Positions 46,856 to 56,137 of a stretch of 64,000 nucleotides of DNA are shown here, in pieces. The first letter of the stretch is position 1; every line of letters starts with the position of its first letter. The notes under the pieces were generated by a model that was not told the DNA's origin, ran no database searches, and saw only the letters and a program-made list of their open reading frames with translations. Origin of the DNA: an uncultured Bradyrhizobium sp. GTDB taxonomy: Bacteria; Pseudomonadota; Alphaproteobacteria; Rhizobiales; Xanthobacteraceae. The position numbers and the translations under genes are program-made. The stretch covers positions 1 to 64,000 of the forward strand of contig NZ_CAKZJO010000105.1 of assembly GCF_936943645.1 (NCBI RefSeq), read 5' to 3'.

Positions 46856-48304
46856 CTAGAAGCACGCGGCCATGGTCCGCAGCGCCGCGCTGATCTCGCT
46901 CTCGCGCCAGGCCGCAAAGCCGAGCAGCAGGCCGTGATCTTGCGGGTTGTTCAGCGCCAGGCTCGACAGGGCACGCGTCACCACTCCCGCCTCGATGAGC
47001 CGCTTGACCGCCGCCTGGTCGGCGCGGCCGCGATTGAGACGCGCCACGAGCTGGATGCCGCCTGAAGGCACTTCAGCCGTGAGCACCTCACCGAGGTGAC
47101 GCTGCAGTCCGTCCACGAGATGATCCCGGCGCGCGTGATAGAGCCGGCGCACCCGGCGCAGATGCGCGAGGAAATGCCCATCGGCGATAAACGCGGCCAG
47201 CGCTTCCTGGATGTGGCTCGAAGCGATCATTCCGATGTGGCGCTGTGCAATCTCAAACGTGCCGACCAGCGCCGGCGGTACGACGAGATAGCCGAGCCGG
47301 AGATCCGAGGTCATCGCTTTCGAAAATGTCCCGACGTAGAACACGCGGCCATGGGTGTCCAAGCCCTGCAACGCTGGCACGGGCCGGCTGTCATAGTGGA
47401 ATTCGCCGTCGTAATCGTCCTCGACGATCCAGGTCTTGCCGGGTCGGCTTGCCCTGAGGAACTCGGTGCGGCGCGCCAGCGACATCAATCGTCCCGTCGG
47501 GTGCTGATGCGACGGCGTCATGAAGATGAGCTTTGGCGCGCTCATTCCCGATGTCCACTGCATGCCCTGCTCGTCCAGCCGCATGCCCGTCACGCTCGCC
47601 CCGGAGGCACGGAACGCGGCCGCCGCACCGGGATAGCCGGGATCCTCGACCCCGACCTCGTCGCCGGGCACGATCAGCACGGCCGCAATCAATGTCAGCG
47701 CGGCCTGCGCGCTGGGCAGGATCAGGATCTGATCGACCGTGGCGCGAACGCCCCTGCTGGTCGCGAGGTAGTGTGCCAGCGCCTCGCAGAGGCGTGGGCG
47801 GTTGACCGGACCAATCTCACGCCGGGCCGCGAGCACCGCACTGCGACGCAGGCAGCGCGCCCAGACTTCGTTCGGGAACTCTCGTGCGTCGCCATGTCCC
47901 GGACGCAACGGCCTGAACGGCGCCTGATAAGACAGCGGCCAATCCGCCTGCTTGAGCCTCGTAGCCCATGGGGAGAACGTCGGCCTTGCGGAACGCGCGG
48001 TGGATTTGGCGACCGCCGCACCATCACCGTGTCCGCCGCCGTCGACCATCACCACCGGACGGCGACCATGCGATGCCGCGAGATATCCTTCCGCGGCGAG
48101 CTGCTCGAAAGCATAAGTGACCGTATTGCGCGATACGCCCAGATCTTCTGCAAGCCGGCGGCTCGACGGCAGCACGCGGCCTTTGCCGAGACGGCCGCTC
48201 GCGATCAGGTTTCGGAGTTGGCCCGTCAGTTGGGCCGCCAATCCCTCGTCGTCGCTCCGCTTCAGATCGATCAGCGCCGAGATCATGTCGTCCGAAACTG
48301 GCAC
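46856..48304 (-). CDS. MocR-type regulator (GntR HTH fused to aminotransferase)
   Basis: A 482-residue regulator. The N-terminal GntR winged helix (about 20-85) includes LPSSRRLAEDLGVSRNTVTYAFEQL; the rest is a fold-type I aminotransferase-like domain with IVEDDYDGEF and the PLP-lysine motif GTFSKAMTSDLRLGYL. Such regulators bind PLP adducts and often control the divergent transporter or PLP pathway. The GTG at 48304 was chosen, with GGAGAGGA 5 bases upstream. It is divergent from the DMT exporter. Confidence 0.9.
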   Translation of the reverse strand: MPVSDDMISALIDLKRSDDEGLAAQLTGQLRNLIASGRLGKGRVLPSSRRLAEDLGVSRNTVTYAFEQLAAEGYLAASHGRRPVVMVDGGGHGDGAAVAKSTARSARPTFSPWATRLKQADWPLSYQAPFRPLRPGHGDAREFPNEVWARCLRRSAVLAARREIGPVNRPRLCEALAHYLATSRGVRATVDQILILPSAQAALTLIAAVLIVPGDEVGVEDPGYPGAAAAFRASGASVTGMRLDEQGMQWTSGMSAPKLIFMTPSHQHPTGRLMSLARRTEFLRASRPGKTWIVEDDYDGEFHYDSRPVPALQGLDTHGRVFYVGTFSKAMTSDLRLGYLVVPPALVGTFEIAQRHIGMIASSHIQEALAAFIADGHFLAHLRRVRRLYHARRDHLVDGLQRHLGEVLTAEVPSGGIQLVARLNRGRADQAAVKRLIEAGVVTRALSSLALNNPQDHGLLLGFAAWRESEISAALRTMAACF

Positions 48305-48320
48305 CCTATTCCTCTCCAAT

Positions 48321-48342
48321 CTGGCACTTTTTCAGGTGCCAG
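48321..48342. promoter_or_regulatory. palindromic operator candidate between MocR and exporter genes
   Basis: CTGGCAC-N8-GTGCCAG, a perfect 7-bp inverted repeat, lies 16 bases upstream of the MocR start and 44 bases before the exporter start. Binding by the MocR regulator itself is the simplest reading. Confidence 0.6.
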
Positions 48343-48386
48343 CCAGGATGCTATCTCGCAGGCTGCATTGCTTCAAGGATTCTGCG

Positions 48387-49301
48387 ATGAACGCTCTCTC
48401 CCCCCGCGCGGCCGTCGGCCTGTTCCTGATCGTCGTGCTGGCCTGGGGCGTGAACTGGTCGGTGACGAAGCAGCTTGTCCAGCTCCTTCCGCCGCTATGG
48501 ACGTCGGCGATCCGGAGCTGGATCGCGCTGGCCGGATTGTTCATGATCCTCGGACTGAGCAACAATCTGGTGATCCCGGAGCGGCGCGACATTCCGGTGG
48601 TCCTCAGCGTGGCGCTGCTCCACATGACGATATTCTCGGTCCTTGTCGCGGCCGGCGTGCGCTTCCTGCCGGCGAGCAAGGCCATCGTGCTCGGCTACAC
48701 CACGCCGCTCTGGGTCGCGATCGCTGCGCCGCTGCTGGGGAAGGAAACGCTGACGGCACCAAAGCTTGCCGGCGCCCTGCTCGGGCTGGTCGGGCTTGCC
48801 GTGATCCTGAACCCCGCCTCGATCGACTGGACCGACACCAACGTCGTGCTCGGCGCCGGCATGGTCATCCTGGCTGCGATCTCCTGGGCGGCGAACATCA
48901 TCTATATCCGCGCGCATCGCTGGATCGCCTCGCCGCTCCAGCTTCTGATCTGGCAGGTGCTCGTCGCAACCATCGTACTGACTGTCAGCGCGCTGCTCGT
49001 CGAGGGCCTGCCGCACACGGGATGGTCGCCGCGGCTCGTGATGCTGTTCCTGTATTCCGGGCTGATCGGGTCGGCGCTGGCCTATTGGGCAATGTCGATG
49101 GTCAACAAGAGCATCTCGGCCCTGACGACGGCGCTCGGCACCACGGGAACGCCGCTCGTCGGCATTGCCAGCGCGGCGATCCTGCTCGGGGAGCCCATCG
49201 ACTTGAGCCTTGCCATCGCAGCAGTGCTGATCGTCAGCGGCATCGGCCTTGCGACACTGGGAGACCGGCTGCTGCGCCGTCAGGCGGCCGCGAGCGGCTG
49301 A
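48387..49301 (+). CDS. EamA/DMT-family exporter
   Basis: A 304-residue membrane protein with ten predicted TM segments arranged as two EamA repeats (first from LIVVLAWGVNWSVTKQL, second from GAGMVILAAISWAANIIYI). Such proteins export amino acids or metabolites. AAGGA precedes the ATG at 48387; an in-frame ORF from 48117 overlaps the regulator gene and is rejected. Its control by the divergent MocR protein is likely. Its last 22 bases overlap the convergent YeeE/YedE gene. Confidence 0.88.
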   Translation: MNALSPRAAVGLFLIVVLAWGVNWSVTKQLVQLLPPLWTSAIRSWIALAGLFMILGLSNNLVIPERRDIPVVLSVALLHMTIFSVLVAAGVRFLPASKAIVLGYTTPLWVAIAAPLLGKETLTAPKLAGALLGLVGLAVILNPASIDWTDTNVVLGAGMVILAAISWAANIIYIRAHRWIASPLQLLIWQVLVATIVLTVSALLVEGLPHTGWSPRLVMLFLYSGLIGSALAYWAMSMVNKSISALTTALGTTGTPLVGIASAAILLGEPIDLSLAIAAVLIVSGIGLATLGDRLLRRQAAASG

Positions 49302-50338
49302 ACGCGCAGCACGCCGCGCAGGCCCGCCGTCGTGCCGAGCAGAATGCCGGCGAGCGCGACGAACGAGCCCAGCGCGAGCGTCGACATGCCCGTAAGCCCC
49401 TGCCCGATCGAGCAGCCGAACGCCATGACGCCGCCGATTCCCATCAGCGCGGCACCGCTGCCCGAGCGCAGCATGTGGCGCGGCGAGGAATAGCCCTCCA
49501 GCTTGAAGCGGCCGGTAGCGAGCGCGGTGATGAGGCTGCCGGCGAAGACGCCGGCAACCGTCGCGATGCCGAAGTTCAGCGACAGGCCGGTGGAGAGCAT
49601 GGCGTATTGCAGCGCGTCCGCAATCGGCGCGATGAAGGTGAGCGAGGTCACGGGAACCGGATTGAAGTCGTCGGCGCCGAGATAACCGGTGGCGTACCAG
49701 CCGGCAGCAACGAGGAGACCGATGCTGATCCCCGCGGCGATCTGGCCGGGTGAGCGACGGAAGGCCGGATGCGCGAAAGCGAACAGGACCAGCGCGACCG
49801 CTATCGCCGCGGCAGCAAGCGCCCGCGACAGTGCGTCCCCCAGACCGAGCGTCGCCAGCAAGGACGGCAGCGAGTTCGCGTTGACCGTGGTTTGCGAGGC
49901 CTGAACCAGCGCGATGCGCGCCGGCGCGATCAGGCCCTTGAGCGTCATCTGCGCGGCGATGGCCAACACGATCACGACGACGAAGGAACGCAGATTGCCG
50001 CGCCCGAGCAGCACCAGTGCGCGCGAGCCGCAGCCGTTCGACAGCACCATGCCGTAACCGAACAGCAGGCCGCCGAGAAACAGCACCGGCACCGAGAATG
50101 ACGGCTGCAGATAGATCGTCTTGCCGAGGTCGACCATGCCGTTGCCCGCGAGGAACTGGCTCGCGGCGATCGCAACCGCGATTGCCAGCGCATAGGTCCG
50201 CACCAGCCGCCCGTCTCCCTCGGCCAGCCAGCCGCGCATGCTGCTCATCAGGCAGAAGCCGCTGAGAAGGCCGACCGCGCCATAGGTCAAGCCAATGACG
50301 AGGCCTGCCAGGATGACGAATTGTGCGGGCGATTCCAT
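49280..50338 (-). CDS. YeeE/YedE-family transporter (thiosulfate/sulfur uptake type)
   Basis: A 352-residue membrane protein with about nine to ten TM segments and the three conserved cysteine sites of the family: LSGFCLM, LSNGCGSRAL and FGCSIGQG. TsuA/YeeE takes up thiosulfate through such cysteines, so sulfur-compound transport is likely, but other members move different substrates. It starts two bases after the stop of the quinone-reductase-like gene upstream, so the two are probably co-transcribed. Confidence 0.86.
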   Translation of the reverse strand: MESPAQFVILAGLVIGLTYGAVGLLSGFCLMSSMRGWLAEGDGRLVRTYALAIAVAIAASQFLAGNGMVDLGKTIYLQPSFSVPVLFLGGLLFGYGMVLSNGCGSRALVLLGRGNLRSFVVVIVLAIAAQMTLKGLIAPARIALVQASQTTVNANSLPSLLATLGLGDALSRALAAAAIAVALVLFAFAHPAFRRSPGQIAAGISIGLLVAAGWYATGYLGADDFNPVPVTSLTFIAPIADALQYAMLSTGLSLNFGIATVAGVFAGSLITALATGRFKLEGYSSPRHMLRSGSGAALMGIGGVMAFGCSIGQGLTGMSTLALGSFVALAGILLGTTAGLRGVLRVQPLAAA

Positions 50339-50340
50339 GA

Positions 50341-51345
50341 TTACGGCTTGAGGATCACGCGATCCCGCGAAGAGCCGGCGACGGCGACATAAGCCGCTTT
50401 GGCACTCTCCAGCGGATAGACGGCATTTGCCTTGATCGGAAACGGCTTCAGGTGACTGCTCGCAAAGCCCGGGCCGAGGTCGCGCAGCACCGCGCCTGTC
50501 GCCGTCGAGGACAGGCCGAGCGTATCGATGCCGACATAGGTGTGCTGTCCCCGGTAGAATTCGAGGATGTTGAACTGCACGATACGGTCGATCGCGGCAA
50601 TCAGGATCTGGCGGCCGCGCAACGCGAGCGACTTGTGCGCGGCCTGGAAATAGGGATCGCCGACCGTATTGAAGACGATGTCGGCACCTTTGCCACCGGT
50701 CAACTCGCGAACGCGCACCGCAACGTCGACCGCGGAGGCATCGATCACCTCAACCGGCGCGTTGCTGTGACCTTCGTAGGCCTCTGCCTTGCGCACCACG
50801 CCGATGACGCTTGCGCCCTGCCATGTCGCGATCTGGACCGCGGCCTGGCCGACCTTGCCGTTGACGCCGAACACCAGCACGGTGTCGCCGGGCTTCGGCA
50901 AGCCTGCGCGGCGAAAGCCTTCCATCGCGGTGACGAAAGGCACGCCGATGCCGGCAGCCTCCTCCCACGACACCGTCTTCGGCTTCTCCACCGCGGCATC
51001 GGCCTCGACCACGAGATGGCTGGCATGGGTGCCGTCGCGGCGGATGCCGAGATCGCCGGAGGAGCCGAACACCTCGCGGCCGACCGTGCCAGCCGGCCCG
51101 TCGATGACGACGCCGGCATAATCGCGACCCGGGGTACGGGGGAACACGGCATAAGGCATCAGCCCCGTCGCGGCCTTCACGTCGGATGGGTTGACGGCCG
51201 CAGCCTTCACCTCGATCAGGAGATCGTTCGGCCCGCGCGTGAGCGTATGGCGCTCGACCAACGGCGCAAGCGCGGCGGCGTTCTCGGCCTTGGCATTGAG
51301 GCGTACGCAGCGCGCTTCGAGGGATTTGGCATCAGCTGGCGACAT
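50341..51345 (-). CDS. NADPH:quinone oxidoreductase-like MDR protein
   Basis: A 334-residue medium-chain dehydrogenase/reductase. The catalytic fold begins with KAAAVNPSDVKAATG and PGRDYAGVV; the nucleotide motif is VFGVNGKVGQAAVQIA. Zinc ligands are absent, which fits the quinone reductase branch. It reduces quinones or enones with NADPH. The ATG at 51345 directly follows a terminator-like hairpin and has no ribosome site, so translation initiation is odd. Confidence 0.82.
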   Translation of the reverse strand: MSPADAKSLEARCVRLNAKAENAAALAPLVERHTLTRGPNDLLIEVKAAAVNPSDVKAATGLMPYAVFPRTPGRDYAGVVIDGPAGTVGREVFGSSGDLGIRRDGTHASHLVVEADAAVEKPKTVSWEEAAGIGVPFVTAMEGFRRAGLPKPGDTVLVFGVNGKVGQAAVQIATWQGASVIGVVRKAEAYEGHSNAPVEVIDASAVDVAVRVRELTGGKGADIVFNTVGDPYFQAAHKSLALRGRQILIAAIDRIVQFNILEFYRGQHTYVGIDTLGLSSTATGAVLRDLGPGFASSHLKPFPIKANAVYPLESAKAAYVAVAGSSRDRVILKP

Positions 51346-51350
51346 GAAAA

Positions 51351-51371
51351 GACCCGCGATTTCTCGCGGGC
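51351..51371 (-). terminator. intrinsic terminator-like hairpin after paaK
   Basis: CCCGCGA (51353-51359) and TCGCGGG (51364-51370) form a 7-bp stem with a 4-base loop. On the minus strand it is followed by TCTTTTC, so it can end the paa transcript. The T-run touches the start codon of the next gene. Confidence 0.65.
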
Positions 51372-51425
51372 CTTGTCGCCTCTGGGGCCGGTCAAGTCAA
51401 CCGCCCGGCTCATGGGGGCTAAAGG

Positions 51426-52754
51426 CTAGTCCTTTGGCCGCTTGTCGTAGAGCCGCTTGGCCTTGCCGAGCGAGCGTTCCAGCGTGTCAGGGGGCACGAT
51501 CTGAACCTTCGAGCTGATCCCGATCGTGTTCTTGATGTGGGTCGAGATCCGGTCGGCGTGGTCGATGAGGCCCCTCCCGTCCCAGCTTTCCGACCGCGCC
51601 TCGGCGATGATGGTCAGCTCGTCCATGCGGCCCTCGCGGGTCAGCTCCAGGATGAAGTGACCGCCGCACCAGTCGGTCGCGAGCAGCACTTCCTCGATCT
51701 GGGTCGGGAACAGGTTGACGCCGCGCAGGATGATCATGTCGTCCGAGCGCCCGGTCACCTTTTCCATGCGACGCATGCCCGGCCGTGCCGTGCCAGGCAA
51801 CAGCCGCGTCAGGTCGCGGGTGCGATAGCGGATCACCGGAAAGGCTTCCTTGGTCAGCGAGGTGAAGACCAGCTCGCCCTTCTCACCGTCAGGCAGCACC
51901 GCGCCGGTCTCGGGGTCGATCACCTCGGGGTAGAAATGGTCCTCCCAGATGTGGAGGCCGTCCTTGGTCTCGATGCATTCCTGCGCGACGCCCGGGCCGA
52001 TCACCTCTGACAGGCCATAGATGTCGGTCGCATCCATGTCGAAGGCGTCCTCGATCTCGCCGCGCATGGCATTGGTCCAGGGCTCGGCGCCGAAGATGCC
52101 GACCTTGAGCGAGCATTCACGAGGGTCGAGCTTCTGGCGCTTGAACTCGTCGAGGATCGCCAGCATGTAGCTGGGCGTCACCGTGATGATATCGGGCCGG
52201 AAGTCGTTGATGAGCTGGACCTGCCGCTCGGTCATGCCGCCGGAGATCGGCACCACCGTGCACCCCAGCTTCTCGGCGCCGTAGTGCACGCCGAGACCGC
52301 CGGTGAAGAGACCATAGCCATAGGCATTGTGAATGATCATGCCGGTGCGGCCGCCGGCGGCGCGGATCGAGCGCGCCATCACCTCCGACCAGGTGTCGAT
52401 GTCTCTTTGCGTATATCCGACCACGATCGGCTTGCCGGTCGTGCCAGAGGAGGCGTGCACGCGCACCAGCTTCTCGCGCGGCACGGCGAACATGTTGAAG
52501 GGATAGTTGTCGCGCAAATCCGTTTTCACCGTGAACGGAAATTTCGCGAGATCCGCGAGCTCGCGAAAATCGGACGGATGCACGCCGGCCTTGTCGAACG
52601 CCTTGCGATAATGCGCGACATTGTCATAGGCGTGCTTCAGCGACCAGGCCAGCCGCTGCTTCTGCAGCGTCATGATCTCGTCACGCGAGGCGCGCTCATG
52701 CGCGTCCATCTCGGCGTTATAGAAGCCGCTTTCCTTGAGCCTCGTCAAAGCCAT
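51426..52754 (-). CDS. paaK: phenylacetate-CoA ligase
   Basis: A 442-residue AMP-forming ligase. The ATP-binding motif SSGTTGKP lies at about residue 97 and VIRYRTRDLTRLLPG near residue 305, followed by the flexible C-terminal domain with VTGRSDDMIILRGVNLFP. It activates phenylacetate to phenylacetyl-CoA, the first step of the pathway. It follows paaI by 42 bases and is last in the cluster. Length and motifs match PaaK. Confidence 0.95.
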   Translation of the reverse strand: MALTRLKESGFYNAEMDAHERASRDEIMTLQKQRLAWSLKHAYDNVAHYRKAFDKAGVHPSDFRELADLAKFPFTVKTDLRDNYPFNMFAVPREKLVRVHASSGTTGKPIVVGYTQRDIDTWSEVMARSIRAAGGRTGMIIHNAYGYGLFTGGLGVHYGAEKLGCTVVPISGGMTERQVQLINDFRPDIITVTPSYMLAILDEFKRQKLDPRECSLKVGIFGAEPWTNAMRGEIEDAFDMDATDIYGLSEVIGPGVAQECIETKDGLHIWEDHFYPEVIDPETGAVLPDGEKGELVFTSLTKEAFPVIRYRTRDLTRLLPGTARPGMRRMEKVTGRSDDMIILRGVNLFPTQIEEVLLATDWCGGHFILELTREGRMDELTIIAEARSESWDGRGLIDHADRISTHIKNTIGISSKVQIVPPDTLERSLGKAKRLYDKRPKD

Positions 52755-52796
52755 CCTCGCTTCCCCACAACATTGATTGGTTCTTTTCTTGGTTGG

Positions 52797-53246
52797 TTAT
52801 TCGTCCCGCGCCGGCAACCATGTGCCGGGAATGACGCGCGAGTGCCCGCGGAATTCCGCGATGACGACATCGCCGGCGGTGACGCGCACGTCATAGATGC
52901 CGGAGCGTCCGCCGCGCGTGATCTCGCGCGCTTTCGCAACGAGGCGATCACCGAGCTTGCCGGGCCTGATGAAGGTGATCTGGCCCTGCGCGGCAACAAC
53001 GCGGTCATTGTGCGAGTTGCACGCGAACGCAAAGGCGGAATCGGCCAGCGTGAAGATGAAGCCGCCATGGGCGATGCGCTGGCCGTTGACCATGTCCGGC
53101 CGCACCGTCATTGCCAGCGTCGCATAGCCCGGGCCGACCTCGACGATCTCCATGCCGAGCCCCTTGGACGCATCGTCCTCCGCCCACATCGCCTCAGTGC
53201 AAGCGCGGGCAACATCGTCAGGCGACAAAGCAGCTTTGAGGTTCAC
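52797..53246 (-). CDS. paaI: phenylacetyl-CoA pathway thioesterase PaaI
   Basis: A 149-residue hotdog-fold thioesterase. The family motif is RIAHGGFIFTLADSAFAFACNS, with the catalytic aspartate in LADSA. PaaI hydrolyses dead-end CoA thioesters to rescue CoA when the paa pathway stalls. GGGAGAGG lies five bases before the GTG at 53246, which was preferred over a GTG at 53273. It lies between paaE and paaK. Confidence 0.9.
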   Translation of the reverse strand: MNLKAALSPDDVARACTEAMWAEDDASKGLGMEIVEVGPGYATLAMTVRPDMVNGQRIAHGGFIFTLADSAFAFACNSHNDRVVAAQGQITFIRPGKLGDRLVAKAREITRGGRSGIYDVRVTAGDVVIAEFRGHSRVIPGTWLPARDE

Positions 53247-53347
53247 GCGCCTCTCCCGGTCAAATGCTTGCACATGATGTTCTGCTGGTTGGCCAAGACT
53301 GTCAAATAATGCGACGCATTTGCATTCTCGGGCCCTGATACGCCCGA

Positions 53348-54430
53348 TCAGACATGGTCATAATCGACCACGACGCGCTCCGACGACGGCTTGGCCTGGC
53401 AGGTCAGGACAAAGCCCGCCTTCAGTTCCCAAGGCTCCAGCGAATAATTGATGTCCATCGGCGCCTCGCCCTCGACCAGCTTGGCGCGGCAGGTCGAGCA
53501 CATGCCGCCCTTACAGGCGAACGGCAGATCGACGCCGGCGCGCAGCGCGGCATCGAGGATGGCCTCGTCTTCGGCGACCGGCACGTCGCGGCGCTTGCCG
53601 TCGATGATCAGCGAGGCGATCGCCTTCGGCGGCGCATCGGGTGCAACCGCTTTCTTCGGCCGCGGCTTGCCGCCGAATTCGGAGACGAAACGCTCGACAT
53701 GAATGCGGTCTTCCGTGATGCCGAGCTCGCGGCAGGTCGTCTCGATATCCTCGCTCATGCCAAGAGGACCACAGATGTAGACATGATCGACACTTCCCGC
53801 CGGCACCAGCGAGCGCAGCAGCACCCTCACCTTGTCGCCGTCGAGCCGGCCATGCAGGATCGGGATGTCCTGGTCCTCGCCGGAGATGACGTGAAAGATC
53901 GAGAGGCGATCGATGAAGCGGTCCTTCAGCTCCTCCAGCGCTTCGAGGAACATGATGTTGTCGGTGGTGCGGTTGCCGTAGAACAGGAAGAAGCGGCTCT
54001 CCGGCTCGCGCGCGAGCACGCCCTTCACGATCGACAGGATCGGCGTGATGCCGGAGCCTGCGGCGAAGCCGACATGGATACGGCCTGCATCGGCGGGTGG
54101 AACCACGCCGAAGCGTCCGGTCGGCGTCATCACGTCGAGTTCGTCGCCGCATCTGAGGTCTTCGGCGGCCCAATTCGAAAACGCGCCGCCATCGACCTTC
54201 TTCACGGCGATGCGGATCTCGCCATCCTGCGGGCCGGAACAGATCGAATAGGAGCGGCGCACCTCTTCTCCGTCGAGCGTGGTGCGGAGCGTCAGGTACT
54301 GGCCGGGCGTGAAGGCATAGTCGCGGGCGAGTTCGCCCGGAATGGCGAAAGTCATCGAAACGGCGTCAGCCGCCTCGCGGCGGAGATCGTTGACGGCCAG
54401 GCGATGGAAGCGGGGTGCGGCTGCTGACAT
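53348..54430 (-). CDS. paaE: phenylacetyl-CoA epoxidase reductase subunit PaaE
   Basis: A 360-residue flavoprotein reductase. The FAD domain has RRSYSICSGPQDG, the NAD(P) domain GFAAGSGITPILSI, and the C-terminal plant-type 2Fe-2S domain CKGGMCSTC with a last cysteine in LTCQAKP. It passes electrons from NADPH to the PaaA di-iron subunit. It is separated from paaD by 136 bases carrying a family A palindromic repeat, while the genes before it overlap. Confidence 0.95.
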   Translation of the reverse strand: MSAAAPRFHRLAVNDLRREAADAVSMTFAIPGELARDYAFTPGQYLTLRTTLDGEEVRRSYSICSGPQDGEIRIAVKKVDGGAFSNWAAEDLRCGDELDVMTPTGRFGVVPPADAGRIHVGFAAGSGITPILSIVKGVLAREPESRFFLFYGNRTTDNIMFLEALEELKDRFIDRLSIFHVISGEDQDIPILHGRLDGDKVRVLLRSLVPAGSVDHVYICGPLGMSEDIETTCRELGITEDRIHVERFVSEFGGKPRPKKAVAPDAPPKAIASLIIDGKRRDVPVAEDEAILDAALRAGVDLPFACKGGMCSTCRAKLVEGEAPMDINYSLEPWELKAGFVLTCQAKPSSERVVVDYDHV

Positions 54431-54458
54431 CAGAAATATCCTAGCTCGGTCTCACTGC

Positions 54459-54545
54459 CGTCATTGCGAGGAGCCCTTGCGACGAAGCAATCCAGACTGT
54501 CTCCGCGGAGGTAATCTGGATTGCTTCGCTTCGCTCGCAATGATG
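54459..54545. repeat. palindromic repeat, family A copy 2
   Basis: Same orientation as 24391-24478 and nearly identical in the arms: CGTCATTGCGAG at left, CTCGCAATGATG at right. It sits inside the paa operon, between paaD and paaE. Confidence 0.9.
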
Positions 54546-54566
54546 ATGGAGTTGGCACGTGTGCGC

Positions 54567-55070
54567 TCAATGACACTTGAAATAGTCAAAAGGTTCGCGG
54601 CAGGACTTGCAACGCCACAGCGCCTTACAGGAGGTCGAGCCGAATTCGGAGAGCAGTTCGGTATTTTCAGAGCCGCATTGCGGGCACGCCACGGCTTGTT
54701 CGCCGAACAGCGCGCGGCGTGAGCTCGACGCCTGCGGCGGCGCGATGCCGTAGGCGCGCAGCTTTTGCCGGCCCTCCTCGCTCATCCAGTCGGTAGTCCA
54801 GGCCGGCGAGAGCACGGTGCGGACTTTTGGACGAGCAAAACCGGCGCGCTCCAGCGCCAGCTCGATCTCCAGTGCGATCATGTTCATCGCCGGGCAACCG
54901 GAATAGGTCGGCGTGATCGCAACCTCGACATGGTCGCCGGCCAGCACGACCTCACGGAGCACGCCAAGATCGGCGATGGTCAGGACCGGGATCTCCGGAT
55001 CGACCACGCTCGCGGCGGCATCCCAGGCGCGCCGGCGCAACTCGCTGTCGCGGTCTAGCACCGTCACCAT
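54567..55070 (-). CDS. paaD: phenylacetyl-CoA epoxidase assembly protein PaaD
   Basis: A 167-residue protein. The N-terminal MIP18/DUF59 domain has DPEIPVLTIADLGVLR and TPTYSGCPAM; the C-terminal zinc ribbon has CPQCGSENTEL and CKSCREPF. PaaD helps mature iron-sulfur or metal centres of the epoxidase. The ATG at 55070 overlaps the end of paaC by seven bases. Confidence 0.93.
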   Translation of the reverse strand: MVTVLDRDSELRRRAWDAAASVVDPEIPVLTIADLGVLREVVLAGDHVEVAITPTYSGCPAMNMIALEIELALERAGFARPKVRTVLSPAWTTDWMSEEGRQKLRAYGIAPPQASSSRRALFGEQAVACPQCGSENTELLSEFGSTSCKALWRCKSCREPFDYFKCH

Positions 55071-55840
55071 GTCAGCCCCGGAAAGGTGCGCTGCATCGAT
55101 TGCAGCTCGGACAGGAGATGACCAAGATGCTCGCTGTGCCGGCCCGCGCGGCCGCCCTGCTGCATCCAGTCGTTCTGCGGCAGGATCAGCGTGGCCTCGT
55201 GTGCGACGTCGGACAGCGTCTGCAACCAGCGACCGCGCAAGGGCCCGGGGTCGACAGCGATTCCGGCATGGATCAGCGCGCGCTCGCCGTCGTCGACGGC
55301 AAACATCTCGCCGGTGAAGGCCCAGAGGTGATCGATCGCAGCTTGCGCGCGCGTGTGGCTCTCCTCGGTGCCGTCGCCGAGCCGGATGAGCCACTCCGAG
55401 GCGTGGCGCAGATGATAGGCGCTCTCCTTCTCCGACTTGGCGGCAATCGCGGCCAGCGTCGTATCGCGCGAGCTCATCATGGCGCGCCAGTGGAGGTCGG
55501 CGAAGGCGGAATAGAAGAACTGCCGCACCAGCGTCTGGGCGAAATCTCCGTTGGGCTGCTCGACCAGCAGCAGATTGCGGTACTGCCTGACGTCGCGCAA
55601 GTAAGCGAGCTTGTCCTCGTCGTTATCCCCGCCTTCGGCCTTGGCGGCGTAGCTGTAGAGTTCACGTGCCTGGCCGATCAGGTCGAGCGCGATGTTGGAA
55701 AGCGCCATGTCCTCTTCCAGCATCGGCGCGTGCCCGCACCATTCCGACAGCCGGTGGCCCAGGATCAGCGCGTCGTCGGCGCGGCGCAGCGCGTAGAGCA
55801 CCAGCGGCGTTTCGGAGACCTCGATGTTCGCGGTCGCCAT
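55064..55840 (-). CDS. paaC: phenylacetyl-CoA epoxidase structural subunit PaaC
   Basis: A 258-residue ferritin-like helical protein. EEDMALSNIALDLIGQARELY and EKESAYHLRHASEW are the helical signatures. It pairs with PaaA as the inactive structural partner of the di-iron subunit. The ATG at 55840 shares a base with the paaB stop (TGATG). A longer in-frame ORF to 56104 reads through paaB out of frame. Confidence 0.95.
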   Translation of the reverse strand: MATANIEVSETPLVLYALRRADDALILGHRLSEWCGHAPMLEEDMALSNIALDLIGQARELYSYAAKAEGGDNDEDKLAYLRDVRQYRNLLLVEQPNGDFAQTLVRQFFYSAFADLHWRAMMSSRDTTLAAIAAKSEKESAYHLRHASEWLIRLGDGTEESHTRAQAAIDHLWAFTGEMFAVDDGERALIHAGIAVDPGPLRGRWLQTLSDVAHEATLILPQNDWMQQGGRAGRHSEHLGHLLSELQSMQRTFPGLTW

Positions 55841-56127
55841 CACATGTGCCCCACTTCCTCGGGCACTTCGTAGAAGGTCGGATGCCGGTAGATCTTCGAT
55901 TCCGCCGGCTCGAACATCATGGCCTTCTCGGCGGGGTCGCTCGCCGTGATCGCGCTCGACGGCACGACCCAGATCGACAGGCCTTCGCCGCGGCGGGTGT
56001 AGATGTCGCGGGCGGCCTGCAGGGCCATGGTGGCGTCGCTCGCATGCAGCGATCCCACATGCTTGTGCGCGAGACCGTTCCGGCTGCGAATGAAGACTTC
56101 CCACAGCGGTGTATTCGGCGTGGCCAT
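55840..56127 (-). CDS. paaB: phenylacetyl-CoA epoxidase bridging subunit PaaB
   Basis: A 95-residue subunit: LWEVFIRSRNGLAHKHVGSLHA at the start and ARDIYTRRGEGLSIWVVP in the middle are diagnostic of PaaB. PaaB bridges the PaaAC heterodimers. It starts ten bases after paaA. Start codon at 56127. Confidence 0.95.
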   Translation of the reverse strand: MATPNTPLWEVFIRSRNGLAHKHVGSLHASDATMALQAARDIYTRRGEGLSIWVVPSSAITASDPAEKAMMFEPAESKIYRHPTFYEVPEEVGHM

Positions 56128-56137
56128 CTCGAACTCC

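Noticed and set aside
47096..49753. An 885-codon plus-strand frame.
   Set aside because: Crosses the MocR gene antisense and the exporter in the wrong frame.
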